Shown here in pieces: positions 45,519 to 56,114 of a stretch of DNA of 64,000 nt. Numbering within the stretch: position 1 is the stretch's first letter; the number at the start of each line of letters is the position of its first letter. The notes below the pieces were generated by a model. The model made no database searches and had not been told where the DNA came from. It saw only the letters and a program-made list of their open reading frames with translations. The DNA comes from an uncultured Collinsella sp. (lineage in GTDB: Bacteria; Actinomycetota; Coriobacteriia; Coriobacteriales; Coriobacteriaceae): contig CABUQV010000010.1 in NCBI GenBank assembly GCA_902493855.1, forward strand, positions 1 to 64,000, given 5' to 3'. The position numbers were made by a program, and so were the translations under genes.

Positions 45519-46784
45519 CTATTCGTCCCAAGAGAGGTTCTTACCAGTCTTTTTTGCCAGCAGCAAGAACAGGCCGATAATAACGTTGCATGCGATGCAG
45601 AAGATGAAGACGCCCTGGAAGGAGCCGACAAGCTCATAGACCTTCATCATAACGGGCATGCCAAAGGCGCCGACGATATAGCCCACAGAGCAGATCAGCG
45701 CGAAGATGCGACCGAAATCGCGGGAGCCAAAGACATCCATAACCAAAACGGTCAGGGCAGTGCCAGCGATGACGTACATTACGTCGTTCACGCCTGCTGC
45801 GAGGATGCTGAGCGTCGAGTTGCCGCAGCTCATCATGAGCATGACAAAGGAGAGGATGGAGACAGCGAGCCAGCCCAGAATGGCCTTCGTGCTGCCGAAC
45901 TTATCGCAAGTGGTGCCGACGATCGGATTGAGGAACAGATCGAAGAGCGATGCAGCGGATACCATGAAGCCGCCCACCATGGGGCTAAAACCAACCTCGG
46001 AAGCATACGTCGGGAAGAGCTGGTTCATGCAGCAAGTGAGCTGAACGAGACAGAGGAAGCCGATGCAGAAGAAGAAGGCAGGCGACTTAATGGCGCGCGC
46101 ATAGCTAACGCCACGCGTGCTATCCTCGGTCGTCTCCTCGGTCTCGGTGACCGTCTCGCCCTCGACGTAGCCATAGGGCAGCATGCCCTTGTCCTGAGGC
46201 TTGTAGCGAATGATCAGAATGGAAGCTGGGAGAATGAGCACTGCGGAAACACCGGCGAGCACCAGATAACCAGTTCTCCAGCCAGCGGCCTCGATGACAG
46301 AGGTGATGACGGGACTCATGATGAGCATGTAAATCGAGTTCACTGCCCAAGCGAGACCGATTGCCAGGCCACCAGATTTTTTGAACCACTGGTCAATAAC
46401 GTCGGACATAGCGACGCCGGTGGTGAAGGCGAAGCAAACGCCAATCAGGGCGCCAGCGGCGATGAACATCCAGACTTCGGTGTAGAAGGCCATGCCTGCG
46501 CCGGCAGCGAGCAAAATAAGCTCGACAACGGGGAGCCAAACCTTGCCAACGACCTTGGGAATGAGTTTTCCGACAAACGGAAGAGCTGCCGCAAGACCAA
46601 TGAGCGTTGCGGTGAAGTAATACGAGAAGATGGAATAGTCAAACCCAAACTCCTCGCACACGGGTGCGACGAAGGAGCCCGCGATGACGCTATAGGATCC
46701 GGTCGTGCCGGCAGACATAAGGCCGAGCGCGATTACGAGAACCCATGCGTAAACCTTGCTGCTCTTTAACTTTGCATTTTCCAT
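45519..46784 (-). CDS. MFS transporter of the agmatine operon
   Basis: 421 residues from MENAKLKSSKVYAW (start 46784, AGGAG upstream). Twelve hydrophobic segments in two halves of the major facilitator fold; the composition resembles OFA-type (oxalate/formate antiporter-like) members. It is the last gene behind agmatine deiminase and the carbamoyltransferase (eleven-base gap), so it probably imports agmatine or exports putrescine, in place of the APC-type AguD antiporter found elsewhere. A close paralogue lies at 50164. Confidence 0.85.
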   Translation of the reverse strand: MENAKLKSSKVYAWVLVIALGLMSAGTTGSYSVIAGSFVAPVCEEFGFDYSIFSYYFTATLIGLAAALPFVGKLIPKVVGKVWLPVVELILLAAGAGMAFYTEVWMFIAAGALIGVCFAFTTGVAMSDVIDQWFKKSGGLAIGLAWAVNSIYMLIMSPVITSVIEAAGWRTGYLVLAGVSAVLILPASILIIRYKPQDKGMLPYGYVEGETVTETEETTEDSTRGVSYARAIKSPAFFFCIGFLCLVQLTCCMNQLFPTYASEVGFSPMVGGFMVSAASLFDLFLNPIVGTTCDKFGSTKAILGWLAVSILSFVMLMMSCGNSTLSILAAGVNDVMYVIAGTALTVLVMDVFGSRDFGRIFALICSVGYIVGAFGMPVMMKVYELVGSFQGVFIFCIACNVIIGLFLLLAKKTGKNLSWDE

Positions 46785-46795
46785 TGACGCAGCTC

Positions 46796-47860
46796 CTAGA
46801 GACCCAGAAGGGCACACATAACGGCCTTGATGGTGTGCTGACGGTTCTCTGCCTCACGGAAGATGACCGAAGCGTTGGCCTCAAAGCACTCGTCGGCAAT
46901 CTCGAAACCCTCGGTGATGATCTCGCGATGAAGGTCGTTCTTGCACTGGTCGAGGAGCATCTTGCCAACACGGTGATCCGCGTTGTGGACAGAGGGAAGC
47001 TCATGCATGCAGAAGATGTCGGGATTGTTGGTGCGCTTGCACAGCTCGCTGGTGACGCGATAGGGGTACAGAGACTCGGCATCGCCCAACCAGGAGTTGT
47101 AGTCGTCGGGATCCAGAACCTCTTCTCCGCACTCGGGGTTGATGTAGCGCCACTCCTCGGTAACGATAACGTCAACGCCATCCAGGGCATCGAGGTCAGA
47201 GGTGATGGTAAAGGTCCTATTGGGAGCGTACTTGGCGTAGCAGGCCTCCACCTCTTCGATCATTTCCTTGCACATCTGATGACGGAGGTCGTCGGGGCCG
47301 ATGGCGAGGAAGTCCATGTCGAGCATAGCGCACAGACGGCCATACCACACTGGGGCGCCGGCGCAGTTGCCAACGAAAGCCATCTTCTTGCCGCGGCTCG
47401 TACGCAGACCGCCCCATTGCTCTTCCATCGTAAGAGCGTCAGCGAGCATCTGAGTCGGGTGATCGCCGAGAGTAAGGGCATTGATGACCGGGATGTCAAC
47501 CAGGTCGGCGACGTCATAGAGGAACTGCTCGTCCTTCTGTGCGCGGTAGACGATGAGATCGTACATGCCGTTAAAGACGCGCATGGCATCCTTGACGGTC
47601 TCGCAGTCACCCATGTGGGAGTTGGTCAGATAAGTGAAGCCCATGCCCAAATCATTGCAGGAGGTCTCGAATGCGCAACGAGTACGGGTCGAGCCCCACT
47701 CAAAGTTGGCGAGGACGTTTTTGCCGGGGAAGTAGCGCTGGTCGACACCAGACTTCTTCTGAGCCTTAAGGTTCCAGGCAAGATCGATGAGATAGCGGAA
47801 ATCCTCGGAGGAGAGATCATGGATGTTGATGTAGTCGCGACCGCGGAGGCTGTTGTTCAT
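46796..47860 (-). CDS. ornithine/putrescine carbamoyltransferase family enzyme
   Basis: 354 residues from MNNSLRGRDYINIHDL (start 47860, AAAGGA upstream). The carbamoyl-phosphate site is intact (STRTR in FEWGSTRTRCAFETSC, DHPTQ), but the amine-side motif usually HCLP reads MHELPSVHN here. By position between agmatine deiminase and a transporter it should turn N-carbamoylputrescine into putrescine and carbamoyl phosphate (PtcA role). The Cys-to-Glu change may alter the amine bound. No carbamate kinase is in the window. Confidence 0.85.
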   Translation of the reverse strand: MNNSLRGRDYINIHDLSSEDFRYLIDLAWNLKAQKKSGVDQRYFPGKNVLANFEWGSTRTRCAFETSCNDLGMGFTYLTNSHMGDCETVKDAMRVFNGMYDLIVYRAQKDEQFLYDVADLVDIPVINALTLGDHPTQMLADALTMEEQWGGLRTSRGKKMAFVGNCAGAPVWYGRLCAMLDMDFLAIGPDDLRHQMCKEMIEEVEACYAKYAPNRTFTITSDLDALDGVDVIVTEEWRYINPECGEEVLDPDDYNSWLGDAESLYPYRVTSELCKRTNNPDIFCMHELPSVHNADHRVGKMLLDQCKNDLHREIITEGFEIADECFEANASVIFREAENRQHTIKAVMCALLGL

Positions 47861-47983
47861 GCCTATTTCCTTTCGAATTATTATCAAAATTATTGTTGAA
47901 TGTGTCCCCGAGGAAAACACGGATATCCCTCGGGGAGCGGTACATGTGGCGCCTAAGCCAAAGAGCGCAGGCTCTAAGGCTCA

Positions 47984-49222
47984 CTAACGACTGGCCGCCA
48001 CGTCCTTAGTCCAGCAGTGCACGCCGCCGCCGGACAGGTTAAGCGCGAGGGAATCAATCATGATGACTTTGCGATCGGGGAAGCAGCTCTCAAGAACTGC
48101 CTTGGCCTGCTCATCCTTCTCTTTCACGACCTCACTCATGCCCTCGTGGTAATAACGCTGGCCAAGAACGACGCCGTTGCAAATCAGGAAGTTGCAGTAG
48201 CTCGCTGCGGCGTAGAAGTGGACGGGGCCCTCGGGCCAGGGGGTGCCATCCATAAACTTGCCGCCCATTTCGTCGATGAAGCCCTTATAGAGCTCGTAAT
48301 CTTCATCGCCAGGGGCGATAACGACTTCAATAGGCTCGGCGGTGGGCATACGAACGATCTCGAAGGGCTTGCCCTCCCAGTCCGTTTCGTTGCTCAGGAT
48401 CTCGTAGGCTGCCTCAATACGGCGACGAGACTCTGCTCCAGCCTTGCTCGAGGCTGCCTCTTCATCGGACACCTCGGCAAGAAGAATCTTGTTCGGAGTG
48501 ATAAAGCGACACATCTCATCAATGTGAGCTGCAAAGCTCATGCCAAAGACGGGAGTTCCGTCTTCCTTCTCGTCGAGGATGCCCAGTCGATAGTCGTCGT
48601 CCTCGAGCATAGGCTGCGGAAGCCAGATAACCTTGTTGAGGTTGTAGATGCGCTTATACTCGGCCTCTACTTCCTCTTTCGTGAACTCGGGATTACGCTT
48701 GCGGCATTCCGTGTCCTCGATGGCGATCAGAGTGCCGTGACCGTCAAACTCGCGGTCGCCGCCCTCCGAAACCATTTCGGAATTGACGATATCGAAGCAA
48801 CCGAGCGCAACCGCCATGTGAACGGCTGCCTTACGTGCGGACTGGCACTCCGGGGAGTTCTTGTCCCACACGCCGTAATAGGTCCAAGCGGGGTTGACCA
48901 TATAAGAATGGCCCTTGTCGTCGACCATGATGCTGGGACCGTTGTCGCGGACATAGAAGTTGGAGTCTTCGAACTGCGTGATCTCGATGCGATCGAGATC
49001 AACCCCCTCCTCCTTCAGTCGCGAGCAAGCCTCCTCATAGGAGCCGGGGGTGCCGCAATTGAGGTTGACCGTAACGTCGCCATACTCGAGCAGAGCCTTG
49101 ATCACGTCAACGCAGGGCTGGCGGTTATCGTAGCCCTCTGCACGGATGTAATCGGGAAGCCATGTCACATAGACGTTGGAGCGCTTCTCGAACTCGCCCG
49201 GCATACGATAGTTCTCGTACAT
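47984..49222 (-). CDS. aguA: agmatine deiminase
   Basis: 412 residues from MYENYRMPGEFEKRS (start 49222, GGAAGGA upstream); the longer open frame to 49531 runs into the regulatory region. Guanidino-modifying enzyme fold: FEDSNFYVRDNGPSIMVDD, GGDREFDGHGTL, SFAAHIDEMCRF, and the catalytic Cys in GGGVHCWTKD. Hydrolyses agmatine to N-carbamoylputrescine and ammonia. First gene of the operon, divergent from the TetR gene. Confidence 0.93.
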   Translation of the reverse strand: MYENYRMPGEFEKRSNVYVTWLPDYIRAEGYDNRQPCVDVIKALLEYGDVTVNLNCGTPGSYEEACSRLKEEGVDLDRIEITQFEDSNFYVRDNGPSIMVDDKGHSYMVNPAWTYYGVWDKNSPECQSARKAAVHMAVALGCFDIVNSEMVSEGGDREFDGHGTLIAIEDTECRKRNPEFTKEEVEAEYKRIYNLNKVIWLPQPMLEDDDYRLGILDEKEDGTPVFGMSFAAHIDEMCRFITPNKILLAEVSDEEAASSKAGAESRRRIEAAYEILSNETDWEGKPFEIVRMPTAEPIEVVIAPGDEDYELYKGFIDEMGGKFMDGTPWPEGPVHFYAAASYCNFLICNGVVLGQRYYHEGMSEVVKEKDEQAKAVLESCFPDRKVIMIDSLALNLSGGGVHCWTKDVAASR

Positions 49223-49304
49223 GGTTGGTCCTTCCGTCGGGTTTCCCGCGATGCTGTCCGGCCGCGACAATAGCGGGGTTTCACCTGCTATAGTACTACT
49301 ATAC

Positions 49305-49369
49305 CTACCGTTCGGTAGATAATTTTGAATAATTGCCGCTCGCCTACTGATACATACCGTTCGCCGTAT
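49305..49369. promoter_or_regulatory. TetR-type operators in the aguA/tetR divergent promoter
   Basis: CTACCG-tt-CGGTAG (49305-49318) is a perfect palindrome. A second, weaker site ATACCGTTCGCCGTAT lies at 49354-49369. The core TACCGTTCGGTA recurs, with one mismatch, upstream of the second MFS gene at 51550-51561. Confidence 0.7.
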
Positions 49370-49461
49370 ATAGTGGTCATGTTTGGACACGAATTGATGT
49401 TCCGTTGCCATCCTTAATAATGTTGGTAGTGCGGAAGTGATTTGCAATGGAGAAATGCAGC

Positions 49462-50025
49462 ATGAGCACAAGAAAAAAAATATTGGACGCAATGTACGAT
49501 CTTGTGGCAGAAGTCGGTTATGACAAAGCATCTATCGGAAAGATTTGCGACTTTGTCGGTATATCCAAGCCGTCGGTGTACTACTACTTTCCCTCAAAAG
49601 AGGAGATTTTCACTACGCTCTTGGACAGCATGTTTCCGACCATTGACTATCAGCGCGACTACTCGCTAATAGTCGATAGGGACGGGTTCAAGGCCGCGCT
49701 TATCGAGCTCGGCAATTCAGTTATAGGTGGCTATCGAAGCGATGAAAAGCGCCGGCGCGTGCTGGCCGAGGTTAGCGTTCAAGCAAATCGAATTCCTGCA
49801 GTTCAGGAACGTCAAGCGACGGCGACCAAACGAACCATGGATGCGCTTAAAGACATCCTTCTTCATGGTGTAGAGATTGGCGCGTTTTCCGATAGCGCCG
49901 ACGTAATGCTCTACGTACAAATTCTTTATACCGTTCTGGAGGGAGCAAGCAATACGGTCGCTCAAGGTGAGGATATTGATGAGAAAGCGGTTTGGGCGGG
50001 AATAGTCGAGCTTATGTTCAAATAA
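49462..50025 (+). CDS. TetR/AcrR family regulator of the agmatine locus
   Basis: 187 residues from MSTRKKILDAMYD (start 49462 behind GGAGA; ATG 49447 also possible). N-terminal HTH (about 5-50, IGKICDFVGISKPSVYYYFP), then a ligand-binding domain. Diverges from aguA with palindromic operators between. Probably represses the agmatine operon and the second MFS gene until agmatine or a related polyamine binds. Confidence 0.9.
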   Translation: MSTRKKILDAMYDLVAEVGYDKASIGKICDFVGISKPSVYYYFPSKEEIFTTLLDSMFPTIDYQRDYSLIVDRDGFKAALIELGNSVIGGYRSDEKRRRVLAEVSVQANRIPAVQERQATATKRTMDALKDILLHGVEIGAFSDSADVMLYVQILYTVLEGASNTVAQGEDIDEKAVWAGIVELMFK

Positions 50026-50088
50026 ACCAGCCAAGCTGAAGCGCATGTTGGCACCCATGGTGCCTGCGGGCAACCTTTAAAACGAAAA

Positions 50089-50126
50089 CAGGGGTCGACT
50101 CCAGTCTGGCTTGGAGTCGACCCCTG
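50089..50126. terminator. strong terminator hairpin after the TetR gene
   Basis: CAGGGGTCGACTCCA (50089-50103) pairs perfectly with TGGAGTCGACCCCTG (50112-50126), preceded by an A-run (AAAACGAAAA) for the minus-strand gene that converges from the right. Confidence 0.85.
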
Positions 50127-50163
50127 TTGCATGGCAATCTATGCCGATGCAAATCGGCGCTTA

Positions 50164-51444
50164 TTACTTTTCAGCAGCCTTATTGAGAAAGCCGGAAACG
50201 ATAGCAAACGCAGCAATCATAAGGTTGCAGGCAATGCAGAAGATAAATACTCCCTGGAATGACCCTGCCATGCCGTAAACCTTCATCATGACCGGCATTC
50301 CAAAAGCACCGACGACATAGCCCGCTGAGCAAACGATCGAATAGATCCTTCCAAAATCGCGTGATCCAAAGAGCGAGAGGAGAAGCATCGGCATTGCGGT
50401 TCCAACGATGGCGAACATGACATCGTTTACACCAGCTGCAATGATGGAAACGGTCTCATTGCTTCCGCCAATGATAAGAAGCAGGAATGAAAGAATGCTG
50501 ACACCTGTCCATGCGACCGTTGCTTTAATAGCGCCAAGCTTGTCGCATGTTTTGCCCACGAAGGGATTTAGGAAGATATCGGAGAGTGAAGCTGCCGAGA
50601 CCATTAAGCTTCCTACGATAGGATTGAAACCGACCTCGCTTGCATAGGTTGGAAACAGCTGGTTCATGCAGCAGGTGAGCTGCGCCACGCAAAGCAAGAG
50701 GACACAGAGAATAAAAGACGGCGTTTTCGCGGCATCGCGGAGTGCCATGCCCGAAAGGACATCTTCCTGCTCATCGGCGCTGCAGCTCTCATGGGTTTCG
50801 GAGGCGGTCTCTCCGTACGGAAGCATATTGCGATCAGAGGGGTTAAGGCGAATGATAAATGCGCTTGCAGGCAAAATCATAGCTGCAGAAACGGCCGCAA
50901 GCACGATGTATCCCGTACGCCAGCCTTGCTGCTCGATGACCAGTGTAATGACAGGACTCAATAACAGCGTGCAGAGAGAATTAACGCCCCAAGCGAGGCC
51001 GATGGCGAGACCGGACGATTTGCTGAACCATTGGTCAATGACATCGGACATGCAGACGCCCGTTGTAAACGAAAAGCAGATGCCGATCACTGCGGCGGAG
51101 ACGGTGAACATCCAGACCTCGGTGTAGAACGCCATTGCGGCGCCGGCGGCAATAAGGACGAGTTCAATGCAAATATGCCATGGTTTGCCGATTACTTTTG
51201 GAATGAAGCGACTCAAAAGCGGAAGCCCAAGCGCAAGGCCAAGAAGAATCGCGGTGAAATAGAAAGAAAAAGAAGTGTAGTCAAAGCCCAGATCTTCACA
51301 TACTGGAGCAACGAATGAGCCGGCAATAATGCTATATGTGCCAGTTGTTCCGGCGGACATTAAGCCGAGCGCAATAACGACGACCCAAGCAAATGCGCCG
51401 CTTTCACGGAGACAATCTTTTTTGGCTGGTGTGGTGAGAGTCAT
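50164..51444 (-). CDS. second MFS transporter, paralogue of the agmatine operon transporter
   Basis: 426 residues from MTLTTPAKKDCLRES (start 51444, GGAG upstream). Aligns with the 45519 protein almost throughout (SAGTTGTYSIIAGSFVAPVC, CCMNQLFPTYASEVGFNPIV), so the two arose by duplication. It has its own promoter region with a TACCGTTCGGTA-like site, and is probably controlled by the same TetR protein. It could move the other substrate of the pathway, such as putrescine. Confidence 0.85.
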   Translation of the reverse strand: MTLTTPAKKDCLRESGAFAWVVVIALGLMSAGTTGTYSIIAGSFVAPVCEDLGFDYTSFSFYFTAILLGLALGLPLLSRFIPKVIGKPWHICIELVLIAAGAAMAFYTEVWMFTVSAAVIGICFSFTTGVCMSDVIDQWFSKSSGLAIGLAWGVNSLCTLLLSPVITLVIEQQGWRTGYIVLAAVSAAMILPASAFIIRLNPSDRNMLPYGETASETHESCSADEQEDVLSGMALRDAAKTPSFILCVLLLCVAQLTCCMNQLFPTYASEVGFNPIVGSLMVSAASLSDIFLNPFVGKTCDKLGAIKATVAWTGVSILSFLLLIIGGSNETVSIIAAGVNDVMFAIVGTAMPMLLLSLFGSRDFGRIYSIVCSAGYVVGAFGMPVMMKVYGMAGSFQGVFIFCIACNLMIAAFAIVSGFLNKAAEK

Positions 51445-51482
51445 GGTTGCTCCATTTCTATCGGCAATACATCCTATATGCC

Positions 51483-51561
51483 TACCGATAGGTATATAAA
51501 CCAGAGGACTCTTCGTCAAGCATTAAGCGGGGAGAGGGAGTTCTTAACCTGCCGAACGGTA
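51483..51561. promoter_or_regulatory. TetR-type operators upstream of the second MFS gene
   Basis: TGCCGAACGGTA (51550-51561) is the inverse of TACCGTTCGGCA, eleven of twelve bases matching the perfect palindrome core near aguA. A second related site TACCGATAGGTA lies at 51483-51494, close to the MFS start. Confidence 0.65.
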
Positions 51562-51590
51562 ATTAGACCCCGTTTTCGCAAGGGTCTCAA

Positions 51591-51619
51591 TGTGACAAAG
51601 GGACTGTCCCTTTGTCACA
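51591..51619. terminator. TGTGACAAAGG hairpin
   Basis: TGTGACAAAGGgaCTGtCCCTTTGTCACA, overlapping the stop-side flank of the MacB-like gene and matching the hairpin at 45403-45431. Confidence 0.65.
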
Positions 51620-54600
51620 TTATTCGGAGCGCAGGGCTTCGACGGGGTCCTTCTTGGATGCGCTGCGGGCAGGCAGCAGGCCGGCAACGACCGTCAACAG
51701 CACCGAAATCGCGATGAGCACCAGCGCATCCCGCACGGGCAAGCTCATCAGATTGGGTACCTGTTTGGCAGCAAGCGCCCAGGTATTAACCGGAAAACTC
51801 ACGAGCACCACGACGATAATGGCAAAGACGCCGGCGATGAGGCCTTCGATAAAGGTCTCGGCATTGAATACGTTGGCCACGTTGCGCTTCGACGCGCCGA
51901 TCGCGCGCAGGATGCCAATCTCCTTCTTGCGCTCCAATACGCTGATGTATGTGATGATACCGATCATGATGGAGCTCACGACCAGGCTGATACTCACGAA
52001 TGCGATGAGCACCAAGCTGATGGTGTTCACGATGTCGGTCACCGAACCCATGATGATACCCATGTAGTCTGTGTACGAAATTGCCCGATCATCGTGGCCA
52101 GCGGCTTTGACCTGCTTGTTGTACGCATCGATGTGATCGAGTACGCGCTCCTTGGCCTCAAAGTCGCGCGGGAAAATCTTAACCGAGATGGGATCGGCCT
52201 CGTCCGCATAGCCCAGTGTGGCCAGATTGTTATCATAGGTGAGCTTCGACGCCTTGGCATAGCTCATCATGAGCGAACTCAGGTCCTCGGCGTCCATGTT
52301 GAAGTGGATGGCATGAGCAAAGGCACTCGCATCCACGCGCATGGCGCTCGCCAGGTTAGTAAAACTCGACGACATCTGCGTCGCCATCTGGCCCATGAGC
52401 CCTGCTGCGCCTGCCTTGAGCTGAGCTGACACCGTCGACGCTATCTGCTCGCTGATTGCCTTCATCACCTGATCCATAGCCTGCTGCAGATACGGAGCCA
52501 GCTGCTTTTGCACATAGTCGGTCATCGCCTGCTGCAGGCGCTCGGCCAGGGCATCGCCGCCGAGGGCCTTAAGCTGAGCCAGGCATTGCTGGGCTGCGGC
52601 ATCATTCTCAAGATACGTCGAGAATGCGGCAGAGAGCTTTGACGCGTCCTTAAGATCTTCGGGTGACAGCGCCCTAAACTGATCAGACTGCAAAAAGCTC
52701 TCAAACAGCTGGTTGGCTAGCGTTCCCACCTGCTGCATTTGCTCGGGCGTGAGTTCCAGACCGTCAAAGATGCCCGAGAAATCTGGAGCCGGTGCTTTTG
52801 CCATGATGTCGCTGAAGTCGATGTCCTTGCCAACGCCCGAAAGGTCAATGTCCAGCCCCGACAGATCGATGCCAGAAAGGTCCATACTGCCGGCTGCACC
52901 CGAGAGCGCAGATGTATCGAACGAAAACGCGCTCTTGAGCGCCGCCTCGTCCACACTGAACATGCTGCCCAGATCCACGCCTTGCTTGGCCTCGCCTTGC
53001 AGTTCGTCGAAGGTTTTGCCCGTAAAGACATCCGTCTCGGGGTGGGCGAGTTGCTCCTGCACAATCTGCGAATCGGTGGCGCGCTCCATAAGCTGGCGAG
53101 TCAGTGCATGCGTATAGGCAATACCCGGAGACAACGCACTCGCATTGGCCGTCTCGTTAGGTCGCACCACGCCCACAATGTGCACGTCAATACCGTCGGC
53201 AACCTTGGCCGTCATAAAGTCGGCGTCGCCAGACATGTCGGTCCACATGCCGGTCTCTTCGTTTTTGCGATAGGCATCGGCCGGCGACAGCACCTTAAAC
53301 GTGGTAGACAGCGCATCGTCGTAGGTAAAGTCGGTGCCGGTCTCGGGCGTCTCGATCTTACCGTCGGCCGTCATGGCACTGTTTACCAGATCGTTGAGCT
53401 CATCGATATCCAGCGCACCGATGCTGTAGAGCGTATAGTCGCCCACCGTGCCACGACTCGAAAGCACCATCACGGCTTCGTTGGCAGACGTGGGCCAATG
53501 ACCGGCGACGACATCGTACTGGCTGTCGAGCAGGCTCTGGTCGTCGATCATCTCGTTAAAGACCGAGGTTCCCATGGATTCCATGCTCACCGTTGCCGCC
53601 GAGCTCGCGCCTCCGCTCATGGCCTCGGTCATGGCGTTGGGCACCAGCCGGACAGGCTTCTCATCGCCCTTGCCGGCACGATAGACAACCGGCGATACAC
53701 CGTAGCCGTACTGAATGGCGTTGACCTCTTTGTCGATACCGTCGCCGCCGTCGTCAAGCCATGCCTTAAAGCTCGTCATGTCGTTGGACTTAACGCTCGC
53801 AAACATATCCTTTACGGCCGTGACCACGGGAATCTTATCGGTTTCGGCACTGTCGTCGGACGAATCCACGTTTTCAGGCGAGTCATCATCCGCAGCCCCC
53901 TGTCCGCCCATCATGGACGACAGGTCGTAATCCTGCTTGGAAATGGTGAGTGGGTAGCTCGAGAGCGTATCCTCCTCGACCTTTTTGATGTAGCCGTTTA
54001 CGCCGTTGGACAGCGCCAGAATCGCCGCGATACCGATAATGCCAATCGAGCCCGCAAAGGCCGTCATGGCCGTGCGGCCCTTCTTGGTCATGAGGTTTCG
54101 GGCAGAAAGCCCCAGCGCCGTCACAAAGCTCATCGAGGTTTTGCGCGTAGGCTTGGCCTCGCGGCGCGTGGCGTCAGCGACATCGAAAGGATCGGAATCG
54201 TCGGTGATCTTGCCGTCCGCCAGGTTGACGATGCGCGTGGCGTATTGGTATGCCAGGTCGGGATTGTGCGTGACCATGATGACCAGACGGTCGCGCGCAA
54301 CTTCTTTGAGCAAATCCATAACCTGCACGGATGTCGTTGAATCCAAAGCGCCAGTCGGCTCGTCGGCAAGGACGATCTCAGGGTCATTGATCAGGGCGCG
54401 GGCAATGGCCACGCGCTGCATCTGCCCGCCCGATAGCTGGCTCGGGCGCTTGTTAACGTGTTCGCCCAGGCCAACCGCCTCGAGCGCCTCGCGCGCACGC
54501 TGGCGGCGCTCGGCATGCCCCACACCCGTGAGCGTAAGCGCCAGCTCAACGTTTTCCAAGATGGTCTGATGTGGAATGAGGTTATAGCTCTGGAACACAA

Positions 54601-54859
54601 AGCCGATGCGGTTGTTACGATAGGCATCCCAATCGCGATCGTGAAAGTCCTTGGTCGAAATACCGTCGATCAACAGGTCGCCCGAGTCAAAGTGATCCAG
54701 TCCGCCGATAACGTTGAGCATCGTAGTTTTACCTGAGCCTGAGGGGCCCAGAATGGCCACGAACTCGTTGTCGCGAAAAGCCAGGCTCACGCTGTCGAGC
54801 GCCACCTGCGTAAACGACTGCGTAACGTACCTTTTGCAAATACCCTTGAGCTCCAACAT
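51620..54859 (-). CDS. MacB-like ABC protein: ATPase fused to FtsX permease
   Basis: About 1,079 residues from [12 protein letters not shown] (start 54859). The N-terminal ATPase (1-235) has Walker [12 protein letters not shown], signature [15 protein letters not shown] and Walker [13 protein letters not shown]. One transmembrane helix (about 270-290) follows, then a very long extracytoplasmic part (about 290-930) with Ala/Gln-rich coiled-coil stretches and [16 protein letters not shown] repeats, then three FtsX helices at the C-terminus. Such fusions transport peptides or lipids or act as envelope mechanotransmitters. It stands alone, without a nearby kinase. Confidence 0.9.
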   Translation of the reverse strand: MLELKGICKRYVTQSFTQVALDSVSLAFRDNEFVAILGPSGSGKTTMLNVIGGLDHFDSGDLLIDGISTKDFHDRDWDAYRNNRIGFVFQSYNLIPHQTILENVELALTLTGVGHAERRQRAREALEAVGLGEHVNKRPSQLSGGQMQRVAIARALINDPEIVLADEPTGALDSTTSVQVMDLLKEVARDRLVIMVTHNPDLAYQYATRIVNLADGKITDDSDPFDVADATRREAKPTRKTSMSFVTALGLSARNLMTKKGRTAMTAFAGSIGIIGIAAILALSNGVNGYIKKVEEDTLSSYPLTISKQDYDLSSMMGGQGAADDDSPENVDSSDDSAETDKIPVVTAVKDMFASVKSNDMTSFKAWLDDGGDGIDKEVNAIQYGYGVSPVVYRAGKGDEKPVRLVPNAMTEAMSGGASSAATVSMESMGTSVFNEMIDDQSLLDSQYDVVAGHWPTSANEAVMVLSSRGTVGDYTLYSIGALDIDELNDLVNSAMTADGKIETPETGTDFTYDDALSTTFKVLSPADAYRKNEETGMWTDMSGDADFMTAKVADGIDVHIVGVVRPNETANASALSPGIAYTHALTRQLMERATDSQIVQEQLAHPETDVFTGKTFDELQGEAKQGVDLGSMFSVDEAALKSAFSFDTSALSGAAGSMDLSGIDLSGLDIDLSGVGKDIDFSDIMAKAPAPDFSGIFDGLELTPEQMQQVGTLANQLFESFLQSDQFRALSPEDLKDASKLSAAFSTYLENDAAAQQCLAQLKALGGDALAERLQQAMTDYVQKQLAPYLQQAMDQVMKAISEQIASTVSAQLKAGAAGLMGQMATQMSSSFTNLASAMRVDASAFAHAIHFNMDAEDLSSLMMSYAKASKLTYDNNLATLGYADEADPISVKIFPRDFEAKERVLDHIDAYNKQVKAAGHDDRAISYTDYMGIIMGSVTDIVNTISLVLIAFVSISLVVSSIMIGIITYISVLERKKEIGILRAIGASKRNVANVFNAETFIEGLIAGVFAIIVVVLVSFPVNTWALAAKQVPNLMSLPVRDALVLIAISVLLTVVAGLLPARSASKKDPVEALRSE

Positions 54860-55113
54860 GGACGGCAACCTCTCCCACGCGGGCGCACTTGCCCGCTCTC
54901 CCCCGCCGTTCGTATTCGACGCGTTTGTCCTACTCTATCCCCATTTTTTGCCGACGCCAGTGAGGAATGTAACAAACCGCGCCAAAAAACGAACGGGACG
55001 GCGCCCAAAAGAAGAGGTCCCGAGCGGGACCTCTATATGGTGGAGCTTATCTTGAAAGGTAGCGGACTACTTCGCACAGCGGTGCACGATCTTCGCCATG
55101 CTTTACGCGTTTT

Positions 55114-56085
55114 TTACTGCTCGCTATTCGCAATCGCCTGGTCAATAAGCTTGTCGAGCGCTGCGCGCTGCTCAGCGGAGCTGATGGCTCCCACGATTGG
55201 ATCCCCTACGATGTTGCCATTCTGATCGATGACATACGTTGTCGGGAACGAGAACAAATTTGACGTAAACTTACCGGCATCGCTATCCGACTTGAACCAG
55301 ATGTTCTTATATGTCACGCCCTTCTTGCTCAGTACGTCCTTGGCATCTGCAATCTCGCCCTTGTTGCCATCGAGCGTAAAGGAATTGACGCCCACGACCT
55401 GGCCGCCCTTCTTGGCAAGCTCCTGATTCAGCTTCTCAAGATCGCCCAGCTCGCCCACGCACGGCTTGCAAGTAGTGAACCAGAAGTTCATGACGGTGAC
55501 CTTGTTCTTAGAGAACAGCTCGTCGCTATTCACGTCGTTGCCGTCCAGGTCCTTGCCCGTAAAGCTGGGGAACTTCGTCGCCTCGCTCGAAGCATTGGCA
55601 CCAGCCGTCATGCCAGCGGTCGAAGCGTCGACGCTCTCGCCTGCACTCGGCGTGCTTCCACAGCCGGGGAACTCCTTCTCCAGGCTCTCGAGCTTGTCCT
55701 CGATCTCCTTGATCTGCTGTGCACCGGCCTTGAGTGTCTTAAGCTCATCCGCCGTGAACTCATCCTTGGCGCCGTCGATGGTCTTGAGCAGAAAATCGCC
55801 GTAATTGCTGCCGTCCTCAATCATTGCCGAGTCTTTATTTGCCGCATTGAATACCTTTTCCCACAGCGCGTTATCACTCGAAAAGATCTCGTTCTCCTTC
55901 TGCATGAGCTTCGCATACAGCTCGGCGGCCTCGTCGGCATTGGCCGGCTTCTGCGCAGTGAGTTCTGCGATCTTAGGATCGGAGCTCGCAGATTCGCTCG
56001 CATTGCCACCGGGCGCCGAACATGCCACAAGGCACAAGGCCAATACCGGCACCATAAACAGGGCCGCAATCTTAGAAAGCTTCAT
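55114..56085 (-). CDS. TlpA-like thioredoxin lipoprotein
   Basis: 323 residues from MKLSKIAALF (start 56085, GGAGG upstream). A lipobox (LCLVACSA) makes it a membrane-anchored lipoprotein. A helical domain (about 40-150) precedes a thioredoxin-like domain with FWFTTCKPCVGELGDL as the CxxC site. It probably supplies reducing power outside the membrane, taking electrons from the neighbouring [4Fe-4S] membrane protein. Confidence 0.9.
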   Translation of the reverse strand: MKLSKIAALFMVPVLALCLVACSAPGGNASESASSDPKIAELTAQKPANADEAAELYAKLMQKENEIFSSDNALWEKVFNAANKDSAMIEDGSNYGDFLLKTIDGAKDEFTADELKTLKAGAQQIKEIEDKLESLEKEFPGCGSTPSAGESVDASTAGMTAGANASSEATKFPSFTGKDLDGNDVNSDELFSKNKVTVMNFWFTTCKPCVGELGDLEKLNQELAKKGGQVVGVNSFTLDGNKGEIADAKDVLSKKGVTYKNIWFKSDSDAGKFTSNLFSFPTTYVIDQNGNIVGDPIVGAISSAEQRAALDKLIDQAIANSEQ

Positions 56086-56114
56086 AGTCATTCCTCCGTT
56101 TTGTCGAAGCTTGT

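Noticed and set aside
52739..54340. 533-residue plus-strand ORF
   Set aside because: Antisense to the MacB-like gene; composition is that of a shadow frame.
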